Below, in pieces: positions 1-7,073 of a stretch of 64,000 bases of DNA; within the stretch, counting starts at the first letter, position 1, and each line of letters begins with the position of its first letter. The translations under genes were made by a program, and so were the position numbers. Origin of the DNA: Acanthopleuribacter pedis (GTDB lineage Bacteria; Acidobacteriota; Holophagae; Acanthopleuribacterales; Acanthopleuribacteraceae); NCBI RefSeq assembly GCF_017377855.1, contig NZ_JAFREP010000006.1, positions 1-64,000 on the forward strand. Reading direction: 5' to 3'. The notes under the pieces were generated by a model. It saw nothing but the letters and a program-made list of their open reading frames with translations. It made no database searches and was not told where the DNA came from.

Positions 1-428
1 CTGTTTTATTATTGCTCCTCAGTCGATCATACATCTCCCTGAACAATGATTTTTTGTTCCTAATGGCTGCAAGACTTGCCATGTACAACGTTTTCCGCAG
101 AAAACTGTTGCCGGCTTTCGACATTCGAGCGGCTGGGACATCACATCACGCTATTTTTGGTTTCCGAGATGCGAGGTGCCCCGCTACACATAAGAGGTTT
201 GGCTAAAATCACCGCGACTTATCGCGCTTCTTAGGTTTTAGTCCTCCTGGTATCTAGCTGGGTTGTCGGCTCGGTGGTTCAGTGTTTTTTTGTTCTGAAT
301 TAAAGTTTGATGGGGTATGAAAAAAAATAGACACCCTTGTGTTTTTTTTGATAAGTTTGTTTTTGATCAGTCGTGTGGAAAATTTGCCCTTGTCCTGCCC
401 TTGATGAAAAACGCTAGGAGGTTTTTGG
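1..428. other. AT-rich leader, no supported gene
   Basis: No reading frame here has a convincing start, ribosome site or recognisable protein. A 64-codon open frame at 12-206 has no family signature. The stretch is visibly more AT-rich than the cluster to the right. The last bases before 429 hold an AGGAGG (416-421) that serves the next gene. Confidence 0.6.
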
Positions 429-737
429 ATGAGGTGTAAGTCATTGGTAAGTCTTGGTATGTTGTTTTTCTTGGTTGGCCTGCTGATACCACGGCCGGCA
501 GAAGCCCAGATCGTACATTGGACATTGCAACAAAACGAAGCCATTCAGAGGACGAAGTGCAGTTGTTGGTGTGGTGGCAGCGTAACAACCGTTTGCAAGG
601 TTTACTTTTGCTCTCCTTCCTTGTTTACCTCTTGCTATCGTTCTTTTCAAAATGATTGTACCGAGAGTGGGTTTGGTTCGGCCTGCCATGAATTTTACCT
701 TTGGTGTGAGGCGCTCTGTGAACAAGACAGGCATTAA
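429..737 (+). CDS. small cysteine-rich secreted protein
   Basis: A 102-residue protein whose family I do not recognise. Residues 1-26 form a clear signal peptide (basic MRCK start, hydrophobic core LGMLFFLVGLL, cleavage near PAEA/Q). The mature part of about 76 residues carries ten cysteines, including the cluster CSCWC and later spaced cysteines, which suggests a disulphide-stabilised exported peptide. The start is well supported: AGGAGG at 416-421 lies seven bases before the ATG. The gene overlaps the start of the next gene by about 20 bases, so the two are probably translationally coupled. Function unknown; toxin, bacteriocin-like or structural roles are all possible and none is shown by the sequence. 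Confidence 0.7.
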   Translation: MRCKSLVSLGMLFFLVGLLIPRPAEAQIVHWTLQQNEAIQRTKCSCWCGGSVTTVCKVYFCSPSLFTSCYRSFQNDCTESGFGSACHEFYLWCEALCEQDRH

Positions 738-1950
738 ACATGTTGTATCGATGAGCATTTTTTTTGGTGGGTTGGCCTTTTTGGTGATTCAGTGGTCAAA
801 CGCTCAGCCCGGAGAACCCCGAAAACAGCCATCGAATCAAATGAACGTGGATGCGCTGTCAGAAGTTCGCTTTTTTGATCAGTTGCTCGATTTTCATACG
901 GCTATTCCTTTGGAACAGAATGACGTGGCGCTATTCGAAAACGCTTCGCTCCTAAAAAGTGTCCCCGATGGTTACTTTCTCACGAATGATAAGGGTGACG
1001 AGCTCTACCGTTACCATCTGGATGGAACTTTTGACAAAGTCGTCGCGCGAAAAGGAGAGGGGCCTGGTGAAATAAGCCAATTGAGTTATGCCACGCTGAT
1101 CTTTGACAATCAGATTGCATTTTGGGATGTATACAGACATAGTATTTTTGTTTTCTCCCTGGATGGCACGCATCGTTTTACTTTAAACTTCCGAACCAAA
1201 CAGCTTACCGGGTTGAATTGGTTACCTAGTGGAGAGGCCTTTTACTGGAATACCCGTGAGGAAATCATTTTTTCAAACATTCAAGTACGTGACAACGAGG
1301 CGGCTCAAAGCGCACGGGTTCAGGTGATTTGGGGGGATGATCACCGTGTTGAACGGTTGGAATTGATTCAGGTCTTAGGCGAGCGGAATCTCGAATATGA
1401 ACGAAAATTTAGTCGCTCTGGTATTCGGCATTTTGAGAGGGTGGGCCAAGTGGACTGGCTTGGCAGTCCTTACTTTTCATCGATCACGCTGCTTGACTAT
1501 CATTTAAACCAAGCAAAAGAAATCGCCATTCAAGTTCCAGAGCCGCTTACCATGAAAGACTATGAGGGGCTAACTTTCGATGATCGTCGAAAGATTCATT
1601 ACTTGATCAACTATAACGGTACTATTCATGGAATTATCCCACACCCGAAATTCGTTTTTGTGAAAGTCGGGTTTCGTGGGTATGTGCCTTTTTCAAGGGA
1701 TGGCCGACAACTTTTGAAAAGACGCCTTTATACGCGCATTACCCGATACCAGGATTTCAACGGCGAGGCTCTGGTGTATACCTCATCAAAGCAGATGGTA
1801 ACCAAAATTGAGGAATGGACCCATCAACCTCTATTAAGTGCTGAGGATCGTTTGATCGCGGATGAAGACCATCCCTTCCTTGTCTTGGCGAGTCTTCGCG
1901 ATCAGCCACGGATGCGCTCCGTAAAAGCCAAGGCTAAAAAACAAGAGTGA
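718..1950 (+). CDS. secreted 6-bladed beta-propeller protein
   Basis: About 410 residues from the chosen GTG start. GAGG at 708-711 is spaced six bases from GTG 718, and this start gives a clean signal peptide (NKTGIKH, then hydrophobic FFGGLAFLVIQW, then NA/Q). An ATG at 652 is also open but would bury the signal. The mature protein has propeller-style strands and the GEGPGE loop typical of the 6-bladed beta-propeller family (DUF5128-like), near residue 105. Such proteins are exported and may bind peptides or sugars; the ligand cannot be read here. It overlaps the cysteine-rich gene before it, so the two may work together. It ends at a strong hairpin shared with the convergent GNAT gene. Confidence 0.75.
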   Translation: MNKTGIKHVVSMSIFFGGLAFLVIQWSNAQPGEPRKQPSNQMNVDALSEVRFFDQLLDFHTAIPLEQNDVALFENASLLKSVPDGYFLTNDKGDELYRYHLDGTFDKVVARKGEGPGEISQLSYATLIFDNQIAFWDVYRHSIFVFSLDGTHRFTLNFRTKQLTGLNWLPSGEAFYWNTREEIIFSNIQVRDNEAAQSARVQVIWGDDHRVERLELIQVLGERNLEYERKFSRSGIRHFERVGQVDWLGSPYFSSITLLDYHLNQAKEIAIQVPEPLTMKDYEGLTFDDRRKIHYLINYNGTIHGIIPHPKFVFVKVGFRGYVPFSRDGRQLLKRRLYTRITRYQDFNGEALVYTSSKQMVTKIEEWTHQPLLSAEDRLIADEDHPFLVLASLRDQPRMRSVKAKAKKQE

Positions 1951-1957
1951 GCGGGGT

Positions 1958-1993
1958 GGCGTGGCAGAAACCAACCCCTTGACCTGCCACGCC
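1958..1993. terminator. bidirectional terminator hairpin
   Basis: A perfect 10-base stem, GGCGTGGCAG (1958-1967) with CTGCCACGCC (1984-1993), closes a 16-base loop. It starts eight bases after the stop of the propeller gene and lies just beyond the stop of the convergent GNAT gene at 2015, so it can end transcripts from both sides. No clear T-run follows on the plus strand. Confidence 0.7.
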
Positions 1994-2014
1994 GGTTGCT
2001 TCGCTCAATTTGGG

Positions 2015-2701
2015 TTAGAGCGACGCAACGCCCAGCACCGCGCTGTGGTGCCATTTCACGTCCGCGTACACGCGTTCGCCGTTGAAGGCGTAGTCGTGGT
2101 ACGGGATTTCGACCCGAGGTTCAAAACCCATTTTGCGGTACAGCCTTTGGGAGAACAGGTTGGTCGTGTGACCGACGCAAAATTGGAAGCCTTGCTTTCG
2201 GGCCGCGGCGAAGGTCGCCTCGCACAATTGGGCGCTGATCCCGGCGGCGACACCCACGCCTTCAATATCCTTCGACTCCACGTTCAGGAACGCGTGGTAC
2301 AGCCATTGGCCCTCGGCCACGTCTTCCTCCGCTTTCAGCCGTTCGTCCATCAAGCCGAACAGGTTCAACAACGGGTGGAACAACGGGTCGAGTTCCTGCA
2401 TGTCGCGGATGGGGTCGCAGTGCGCGTAGTCCTCCGCCAGGGAGACGCCGACGACCCGGTTGCGGGTTTCGTCGACGGCGAAGATTGCGATACCGTTTTC
2501 CAGGGCGGCGCCGATCAAGTAGGCCGCGATGGGTTCGAATTCTTCCACTTCCAGGCCGCTACAGGCCATCAGCGGATTGTCTTTTAAGTAGCAGCGGGCC
2601 AGGCAGCCGGCCGCGTCGGCCAGCCGTTGTTCGCTACCTTCTTCGATGGCGATGTGACGGATGCGGGCCAGTACTTTGGTTTTTTCGGCGATCAGGGTCA
2701 T
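2015..2701 (-). CDS. GNAT-family N-acyltransferase, last gene of the cluster
   Basis: A 228-residue GNAT-fold protein. The second half holds the acetyl-CoA-binding region (VGVAAGISAQLCEA, then the helix) and the C-terminal RLYRKMGFE motif common to the fold. The N-terminal region resembles GNATs that act on small amines. Start ATG 2701 has GGAG at a good distance. It lies 28 bases after the ACP gene and is read in the same direction, so it is probably the last gene of the biosynthetic operon. It may acylate the free amine left by the alpha-oxoamine synthase, move an acyl group from the free-standing ACP, or protect the host by acetylation. These roles are inference; the fold call is fairly firm. 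Confidence 0.7.
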   Translation of the reverse strand: MTLIAEKTKVLARIRHIAIEEGSEQRLADAAGCLARCYLKDNPLMACSGLEVEEFEPIAAYLIGAALENGIAIFAVDETRNRVVGVSLAEDYAHCDPIRDMQELDPLFHPLLNLFGLMDERLKAEEDVAEGQWLYHAFLNVESKDIEGVGVAAGISAQLCEATFAAARKQGFQFCVGHTTNLFSQRLYRKMGFEPRVEIPYHDYAFNGERVYADVKWHHSAVLGVASL

Positions 2702-2729
2702 GGTGGCTCCTTACATTATTAAATGGCTG

Positions 2730-3011
2730 CTATACCAGGGCGCTTTTAGCACCGGCGTTTTCGATCAGGTCCAGCAAACGGCCCAGTTGGGTCAGGCTGG
2801 AAGGGTCCAGGTCGCAGAAGTCGATGGACAACTCGAATTCCTGTTCGATGCGGTCGATCAGGTTGAGGAAATCCATGGAGTCGACGAGGCCGGAGTCGAT
2901 CAGGTCGAAGCTCTCGCCAACTTGGGTTGGGTCAAGATTCAACGCCTGCCAGTTCTCGGGAAACTGGGCGAGAATGAATTGTTGGGCGCGCGTTCTGAGT
3001 GTTTTTTTCAT
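2730..3011 (-). CDS. free-standing acyl carrier protein
   Basis: A 93-residue carrier protein. The phosphopantetheine attachment motif is GLVDSMDFLNL, with the serine at about residue 45, inside the usual LIDSGLVDSM context. The start ATG at 3011 has GGAG eight bases upstream. Its first 80 bases overlap the 3' end of the adenylation gene in another frame, so the two are almost certainly co-translated. The pair (free A domain plus free ACP) looks like an aminoacyl loading unit, which would act separately from, or hand substrates to, the large assembly line. Confidence 0.88.
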   Translation of the reverse strand: MKKTLRTRAQQFILAQFPENWQALNLDPTQVGESFDLIDSGLVDSMDFLNLIDRIEQEFELSIDFCDLDPSSLTQLGRLLDLIENAGAKSALV

Positions 3012-4563
3012 GGGACAATCTCCTTTCGATGTCACGGCGATCAATTTTGCCGTTGTTGTTGAGGGGCATGCGGTCGATGAAGTACAAATCCTTGAGGACC
3101 ATGTACTCGGGTAATTGGGTTTTGCATTGGGCCTTGAGCAGGACGGGGTCAACCTCGGCGGCGGCGGGCAGGACGGCGACCACGGCTTCCTTGCGGCGCT
3201 GGTCCAGGGGCCAGGGCACCGCGACCACCGCTTCGCATTGGGCGATGGTTTGGATCGCGTGTTCGATTTCCTGCAACTCGACACGGTGGCCGCGCAGTTT
3301 GACCTGATTGTCGAGCCGGCCCAGGTAGTAGAAGCAGCCGTCCTGGTAACGGACGAAATCGCCGGTGCGGTACCAGATGCGGTCGTCGTCGCCGAGACGT
3401 ACGTACTTTTGGGCGGTTTTGTCGGGATCGTTGAGGTAACCCTTGGTGATCATGGAACCGTGCAAGCAGAGTTCGCCGGTGTCGCCGTCCACCACGTCCT
3501 GGTTCTCGTCGATCAGACAAAAGTCCTGGCCGTCGAAGAGTCGGCCCATGGGCACCATGCCGTTGACGCCCTCGCCCACGCGTTCGTCCTGCCAACGGTA
3601 GTGCGTGATGGCGATGGTGGCCTCGGTCAAGCCGTAGTAGTTTTCCACGGCGCTGTTGGGACAGGCGGCTTGCCACTTGGCGGCCATGGCCTCGGTCAGC
3701 GGTTCACCGGCAAAAACGGAGACCTTGACGTCGGGGAAGGCGCCGGGTTTCAGCATGCGCCGTTTGTCGAGCAGGCTGATGATCGAGGGTACCGAGGTCC
3801 AGTGGCTGATGCGTTTTTGTTTGATGAAAAAGCCGGGGAGCATGGTGGCGGCTGCCGGCAGCGCGACCACGCAGGCACCGACGCGCCAGGCCAGGAAGAG
3901 GTCGTGTTTGGAAAGGTCGAAGGTGAGCTCGGGGTGTTGGGAGAAACGGGTCGTTTCGTCCACCTCGGTGTGGGCGACCACGTAATCCACGTAAGGGCGC
4001 AGGTTGGCGTGGGTGACGGCGACACCTTTCGGGGTTCCGGTACTGCCCGAGGTGAACAGTAGGTATACCGGGGATTCCGGGTGCAGCGAGGGTACGACCG
4101 GCGCGACGGTTGACGCGGGCGGCAACACGGCGAAGCGGTGGCGATGGTGCGCGGCCTGGAAGGCGACCAAGCGGCTGTCGTCCTCAAGCCAAACCCGTTG
4201 CGAGGGCAGGCCGTCGAGCAAGTCGTCCAACTGGTCGTAAAATTCGCGGCCGACGATCAAGGTGCGGCTGTGCGCCAAATCGATCATGCGGCGGTTGCGC
4301 GCCGGCGGGTACTTGAGGTTGAGCGGCAGGTAGCCTTTGCCGGCCAACATCGCGGCCCAAATACCGGCGTAGGCGGTGAGGCTGCGACAGGCGGCAATCG
4401 CGATATACGGCGAGGGTTCGGCAAAAACCGAGGCCCAGGCACCGGCGAGGCGGACGAGCTGATTGTAGGTGGTGATCTGGTCGCCGACCTCGACGGCGGG
4501 CCGATGCGGGTGGGTCGCGGCGGTGATACACAAGTCGCGTATGATATTTGCGGGTTCCGTCAT
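2932..4563 (-). CDS. free-standing adenylation (AMP-forming) enzyme
   Basis: A 543-residue member of the ANL adenylate-forming family, of NRPS adenylation-domain type. Visible core motifs are LLFTSGSTGTPKG (A3, near residue 170), FDLSKHDLFLAW (A4), NYYGLTEATIA (A5), WYRTGDF (A7), LGRLDNQVKLRGHRVEL (A8) and NNNGKIDR (A10, with the catalytic lysine). It should activate an amino or carboxylic acid and load the ACP encoded next to it. The pocket (FDLSKH, NYYG) does not match a common amino-acid code I can name. The start ATG 4563 follows AAAGGAT; an ATG at 4605 is possible but has a poorer site. About 24 residues beyond the A10 motif overlap the ACP gene. Confidence 0.88.
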   Translation of the reverse strand: MTEPANIIRDLCITAATHPHRPAVEVGDQITTYNQLVRLAGAWASVFAEPSPYIAIAACRSLTAYAGIWAAMLAGKGYLPLNLKYPPARNRRMIDLAHSRTLIVGREFYDQLDDLLDGLPSQRVWLEDDSRLVAFQAAHHRHRFAVLPPASTVAPVVPSLHPESPVYLLFTSGSTGTPKGVAVTHANLRPYVDYVVAHTEVDETTRFSQHPELTFDLSKHDLFLAWRVGACVVALPAAATMLPGFFIKQKRISHWTSVPSIISLLDKRRMLKPGAFPDVKVSVFAGEPLTEAMAAKWQAACPNSAVENYYGLTEATIAITHYRWQDERVGEGVNGMVPMGRLFDGQDFCLIDENQDVVDGDTGELCLHGSMITKGYLNDPDKTAQKYVRLGDDDRIWYRTGDFVRYQDGCFYYLGRLDNQVKLRGHRVELQEIEHAIQTIAQCEAVVAVPWPLDQRRKEAVVAVLPAAAEVDPVLLKAQCKTQLPEYMVLKDLYFIDRMPLNNNGKIDRRDIERRLSHEKNTQNARPTIHSRPVSRELAGVES

Positions 4564-4660
4564 CGTTTTATCCTTTGTCTTCGGTGGTTCGGGTGGCCGA
4601 AACACCGGTTAGTTTTTGTTAAAGGTTTATAAATATTGAGGTTGATGTTTTGAGGCAGAT

Positions 4661-4788
4661 GGGCACAGCGCGGCCGGGCGGGCGAGCGCCCACATTCATC
4701 GGTCCTTCGTCTGGTGGGTTTCTTCTACGGTATTTGGGCACAGCGAGGCCGGGCGGGCGAAAGCCCACAATCATCGGTCCTTCGTCTG
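4661..4788. repeat. two-copy 53-bp direct repeat with internal hairpin
   Basis: Copies at 4661-4713 and 4736-4788 differ at only a few positions; both start GGGCACAGCG and end GGTCCTTCGTCTG. Each contains a short GGGC/GCCC hairpin. They fill most of the 316-base gap between the 475-aa gene and the adenylation gene, which otherwise holds no gene. Downstream of the 475-aa gene they could act in transcript processing or partial termination, or be dispersed genomic repeats. Confidence 0.75.
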
Positions 4789-4879
4789 TCAAGGGTATTC
4801 CGCATTCGCTATCCCGCCGGGAAGGGCCGGGGGGACGAAAACAAGTGGGGAGGGGCGGCCACTTGCTATGAGACTTGGA

Positions 4880-6307
4880 TCACGCCGAAACGCGGATGTC
4901 CTGGGTTCCGAGTTGTTGGTCCACCGCGTGTTCCAAATGTTGGATGAAACGACGCAATGTTCCGGGTGGATGGGCCACGCTGATGAAGATGCGGTAGTAC
5001 TCGTGCTGGAGAACGGCGCGGTAGAAGTGGTCACGCACCCATTCGCGGTTCTCGCGGCCGTCGACCGGAATCAAGGTGCGCACCAGGTAGTCCTGGTACT
5101 CGTGTTGAAACCGTTCGACCACATCAACAAAATGCGGCAGGTTAAAAGGTTCGGCGGCGTAGGCGGCGACGACGTCGTCGTAACCGATGCCACCCGATCC
5201 GTTGCAGTGATCCAGCGAGAAGTGGCCGATGGTGACCCGATCCGCCTGGAGCGCTTGCTCCAGGGTAAACAGGTCGATACGGTCGCGACCCTGCTCGCTC
5301 AGTTCGAGCCGTAGGATGGCGTGCATTTCGCCGTTTTCGAAGGGGGGTTTCTCCTCGTTGACGATCAAACGGAAGTTTTGTTGCAGGCGGGGGTTGCGGT
5401 TGAAGGCGGCCACGGCGGCGTTGATTTCGCCACGCAGGGATACCGGACCCGTGCTCCCCTCGTGTTCGCCCACCTGGTTGATGCGTTGGGTCAGGCCGTA
5501 AAGCATACGGCTTTTCATCGACAACAACGAGGCAATCAGGCGAATGATGTAGCGGATGTCATACCCGGAACGGACGCGTACGGCCTCGCGCAGTTCGTTG
5601 TTGTCCAGGTCGTAGGTTTGGTTGTTGACCAAGATCATGCCGCCGCCGGTGCCGGCGTGGCGTTTGGAGTACCACAACACGTCGGTTTTGCGCAGGGTGC
5701 GGAAATCTTGGCTGGCGTCGGTCCACAGGTGGTATTGCTGGAAACCGAGCTCGCGGTTGCGTTTGGCGACCAGGTCGCTGATTTTGTTCATGTCCAGGCG
5801 TTTGCCGCCGCAGCGCGGTTCGCTGGAGATCAGCAAACAGATGGGACGGGATTTTTGTTGGGTTTCGCTTAATCCGCGATTGAGGGCGGTCCCTTTTTCA
5901 AAGAACGCGGCCATCAAGTCTTCTTCGCGGAAGAACAGGTCGGGTAGGTCGACCATATGGCGAAAACGACGTGGCAGGTTGTAGAACATCGGCATGTATT
6001 CCAGCGGCGTGCAGATGCAGCGCGCCTCTGGGTAGACTTGCCAAAAGCGCAACACCCATTTTTGGAACGCGGTTAAGGTTCCCTGGGTGTAAAACGCCGA
6101 AAGACTGGGTCCAAATACCTGGCGCGCCGTTTCCTCGAACAGCGAGGTCAACACCGAGAACACGGTGCGCCCGGTGTAGGGGGCGGCTTCCATGAACCGG
6201 GTCAACTTACGTTCGTAGGCGAGAACGGTGGCGGGCGGTACCGGAAGGCCGGCGCCGTCCAAGTAGAGGTTCTCAATCAGCAGTGGGGTGTTCGCGTCGG
6301 TATTCAT
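4880..6307 (-). CDS. 475-aa protein of unknown function in the biosynthetic operon
   Basis: I do not recognise the family with confidence. There is no signal peptide or membrane segment. Notable stretches are LPVPPATVLAYERKL near the N-terminus, DVLWYSKRHAGTGGGMIL near residue 220, and HFSLDHCNGSGGIGYDD near residue 370. The LPVPP opening recalls carnitine/choline acyltransferases, but their catalytic HSxxDG signature is not visible. The SKRHAGTGGG stretch recalls PLP enzymes, but no full motif set supports that. The start ATG 6307 has a strong GGAGG. Its place between the PKS genes and the free A/ACP pair makes a tailoring or acyl-transfer role likely; this rests on context only. Confidence 0.6.
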   Translation of the reverse strand: MNTDANTPLLIENLYLDGAGLPVPPATVLAYERKLTRFMEAAPYTGRTVFSVLTSLFEETARQVFGPSLSAFYTQGTLTAFQKWVLRFWQVYPEARCICTPLEYMPMFYNLPRRFRHMVDLPDLFFREEDLMAAFFEKGTALNRGLSETQQKSRPICLLISSEPRCGGKRLDMNKISDLVAKRNRELGFQQYHLWTDASQDFRTLRKTDVLWYSKRHAGTGGGMILVNNQTYDLDNNELREAVRVRSGYDIRYIIRLIASLLSMKSRMLYGLTQRINQVGEHEGSTGPVSLRGEINAAVAAFNRNPRLQQNFRLIVNEEKPPFENGEMHAILRLELSEQGRDRIDLFTLEQALQADRVTIGHFSLDHCNGSGGIGYDDVVAAYAAEPFNLPHFVDVVERFQHEYQDYLVRTLIPVDGRENREWVRDHFYRAVLQHEYYRIFISVAHPPGTLRRFIQHLEHAVDQQLGTQDIRVSA

Positions 6308-6375
6308 CGCGGATTCCTCCGGGAGTTTGGTCGCTCCCTTGCTTCGGAGTGGTTGTGCCGTCGTCCGCGGGCTAG

Positions 6376-6402
6376 CCCGCCGCGCCCTAGGTCGGCGCGG
6401 CG
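6376..6402. promoter_or_regulatory. strong GC-rich intergenic hairpin
   Basis: A perfect 10-base stem, CCGCCGCGCC with GGCGCGGCGG, and a 7-base loop lie between the 105-aa gene and the 475-aa gene. A 14-base palindrome GCGGGCTAGCCCGC overlaps its left side. There is no T-run, so it is more likely a partial terminator or mRNA-stability element inside the operon than a full stop. Confidence 0.55.
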
Positions 6403-6424
6403 GGGTTCCGTGAACGAGGCGAGG

Positions 6425-6742
6425 TTATCGGACCTCGACGGCGTCGAGGTGGGCGAATTCGCGTTGCAGGTCGTGGCGTTCCAGGATTTCCTGGATGCGC
6501 TCACGCCGTTCTTCAGGTTCCACGTGTTTGGTGTCCAGTACTTGGTTTAGCAAGTCCATCACATGGCGCCGTTGCTCCGGCCCCGGATCCTCGTTGCCCA
6601 CTTCTTCCATGAAGGCACGGATTTGGCGGGTGGGTTCAATGACCCCGTGCTGGTAAGCACTGGGATCGGGGTTGAGATTCGGCGTGCAGGCGATGGCGGT
6701 TAAAACTGAACCGAAGAAGTTGGCTTTTCTATTGGCAGACAT
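6425..6742 (-). CDS. 105-aa hypothetical protein
   Basis: A small protein with a well-supported start (GGAGG about six bases before ATG 6742). The N-terminus MSANRKANFFGSVLTAIAC is only weakly hydrophobic. The remainder, from about residue 38, is charged and probably all-helical, rich in Glu, Arg and Gln. No domain is recognised. It is the first small gene after the PKS genes and is followed by the 475-aa gene after a hairpin. It could be a small scaffold or docking protein, or a peptide precursor; nothing in the sequence decides this. Confidence 0.6.
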   Translation of the reverse strand: MSANRKANFFGSVLTAIACTPNLNPDPSAYQHGVIEPTRQIRAFMEEVGNEDPGPEQRRHVMDLLNQVLDTKHVEPEERRERIQEILERHDLQREFAHLDAVEVR

Positions 6743-6885
6743 TCGTTTCCTCCAGATAGCGTCATTGGGAAAAGAACACGCGGTGGGTGGCGGGTTAGCC
6801 CACGAGACGATTCTCGCGGGTTGGATCGACGAGGTGGACGGCAAACCCTCCGAGACAGATTTACCGGATCCTAGTCGGGCCCGTT

Positions 6886-6901
6886 CACACCACGTGGTGT
6901 G
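6886..6901. promoter_or_regulatory. 16-bp perfect palindrome CACACCACGTGGTGTG
   Basis: The sequence equals its own reverse complement over 16 bases. It lies in the 331-base gap between gene D and the 105-aa gene, about 145 bases upstream of the latter's start on the minus strand. That size and symmetry suit a dimeric repressor or activator site. No regulator gene in the window can be paired with it. Confidence 0.5.
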
Positions 6902-6915
6902 GCCGGCGCCCGTTG

Positions 6916-6947
6916 ACGATGGGTTGGCAAAAGCCCCCAACCATCGT
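6916..6947. terminator. stem-loop between gene D and the small genes
   Basis: ACGATGGGTTGG (6916-6927) pairs with CCAACCATCGT (6937-6947) with one bulged G and a 9-base loop. It lies about 130 bases past the stop of gene D on the minus strand. No T-run follows, so it is a candidate attenuator rather than a standard terminator. Confidence 0.45.
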
Positions 6948-7042
6948 TGTTGGGGTGTCGACCTCCCGTCGATGTCGTGTCCGGTGGGGCGGCCCCCCAC
7001 CCAACCGAACCACAACACGTTCGGGATTACGCGTCGAAACCT

Positions 7043-7062
7043 TTACGGGGTGTAGCCCGTAA
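7043..7062. terminator. hairpin just after gene D
   Basis: TTACGGG (7043-7049) and CCCGTAA (7056-7062) form a perfect 7-base stem with a 6-base loop, 11 bases beyond the stop codon of gene D. It is well placed to protect or end the long PKS transcript. Confidence 0.5.
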
Positions 7063-7073
7063 GAGGCTGCGAC

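Noticed and set aside
2485..4632. Long open frames on the plus strand opposite the adenylation gene
   Set aside because: They are antisense shadows of a high-GC gene: repetitive composition, no ribosome sites and no recognisable domains.
4661..4788. Direct repeats as a possible CRISPR array
   Set aside because: Only two 53-base copies with one spacer, no cas genes, and the repeats are hairpin-bearing intergenic units.
4880..6307. Carnitine/choline acyltransferase or PLP-enzyme assignment for the 475-aa protein
   Set aside because: Only fragments recall these families; the catalytic HSxxDG set and a convincing PLP-lysine context are not visible.
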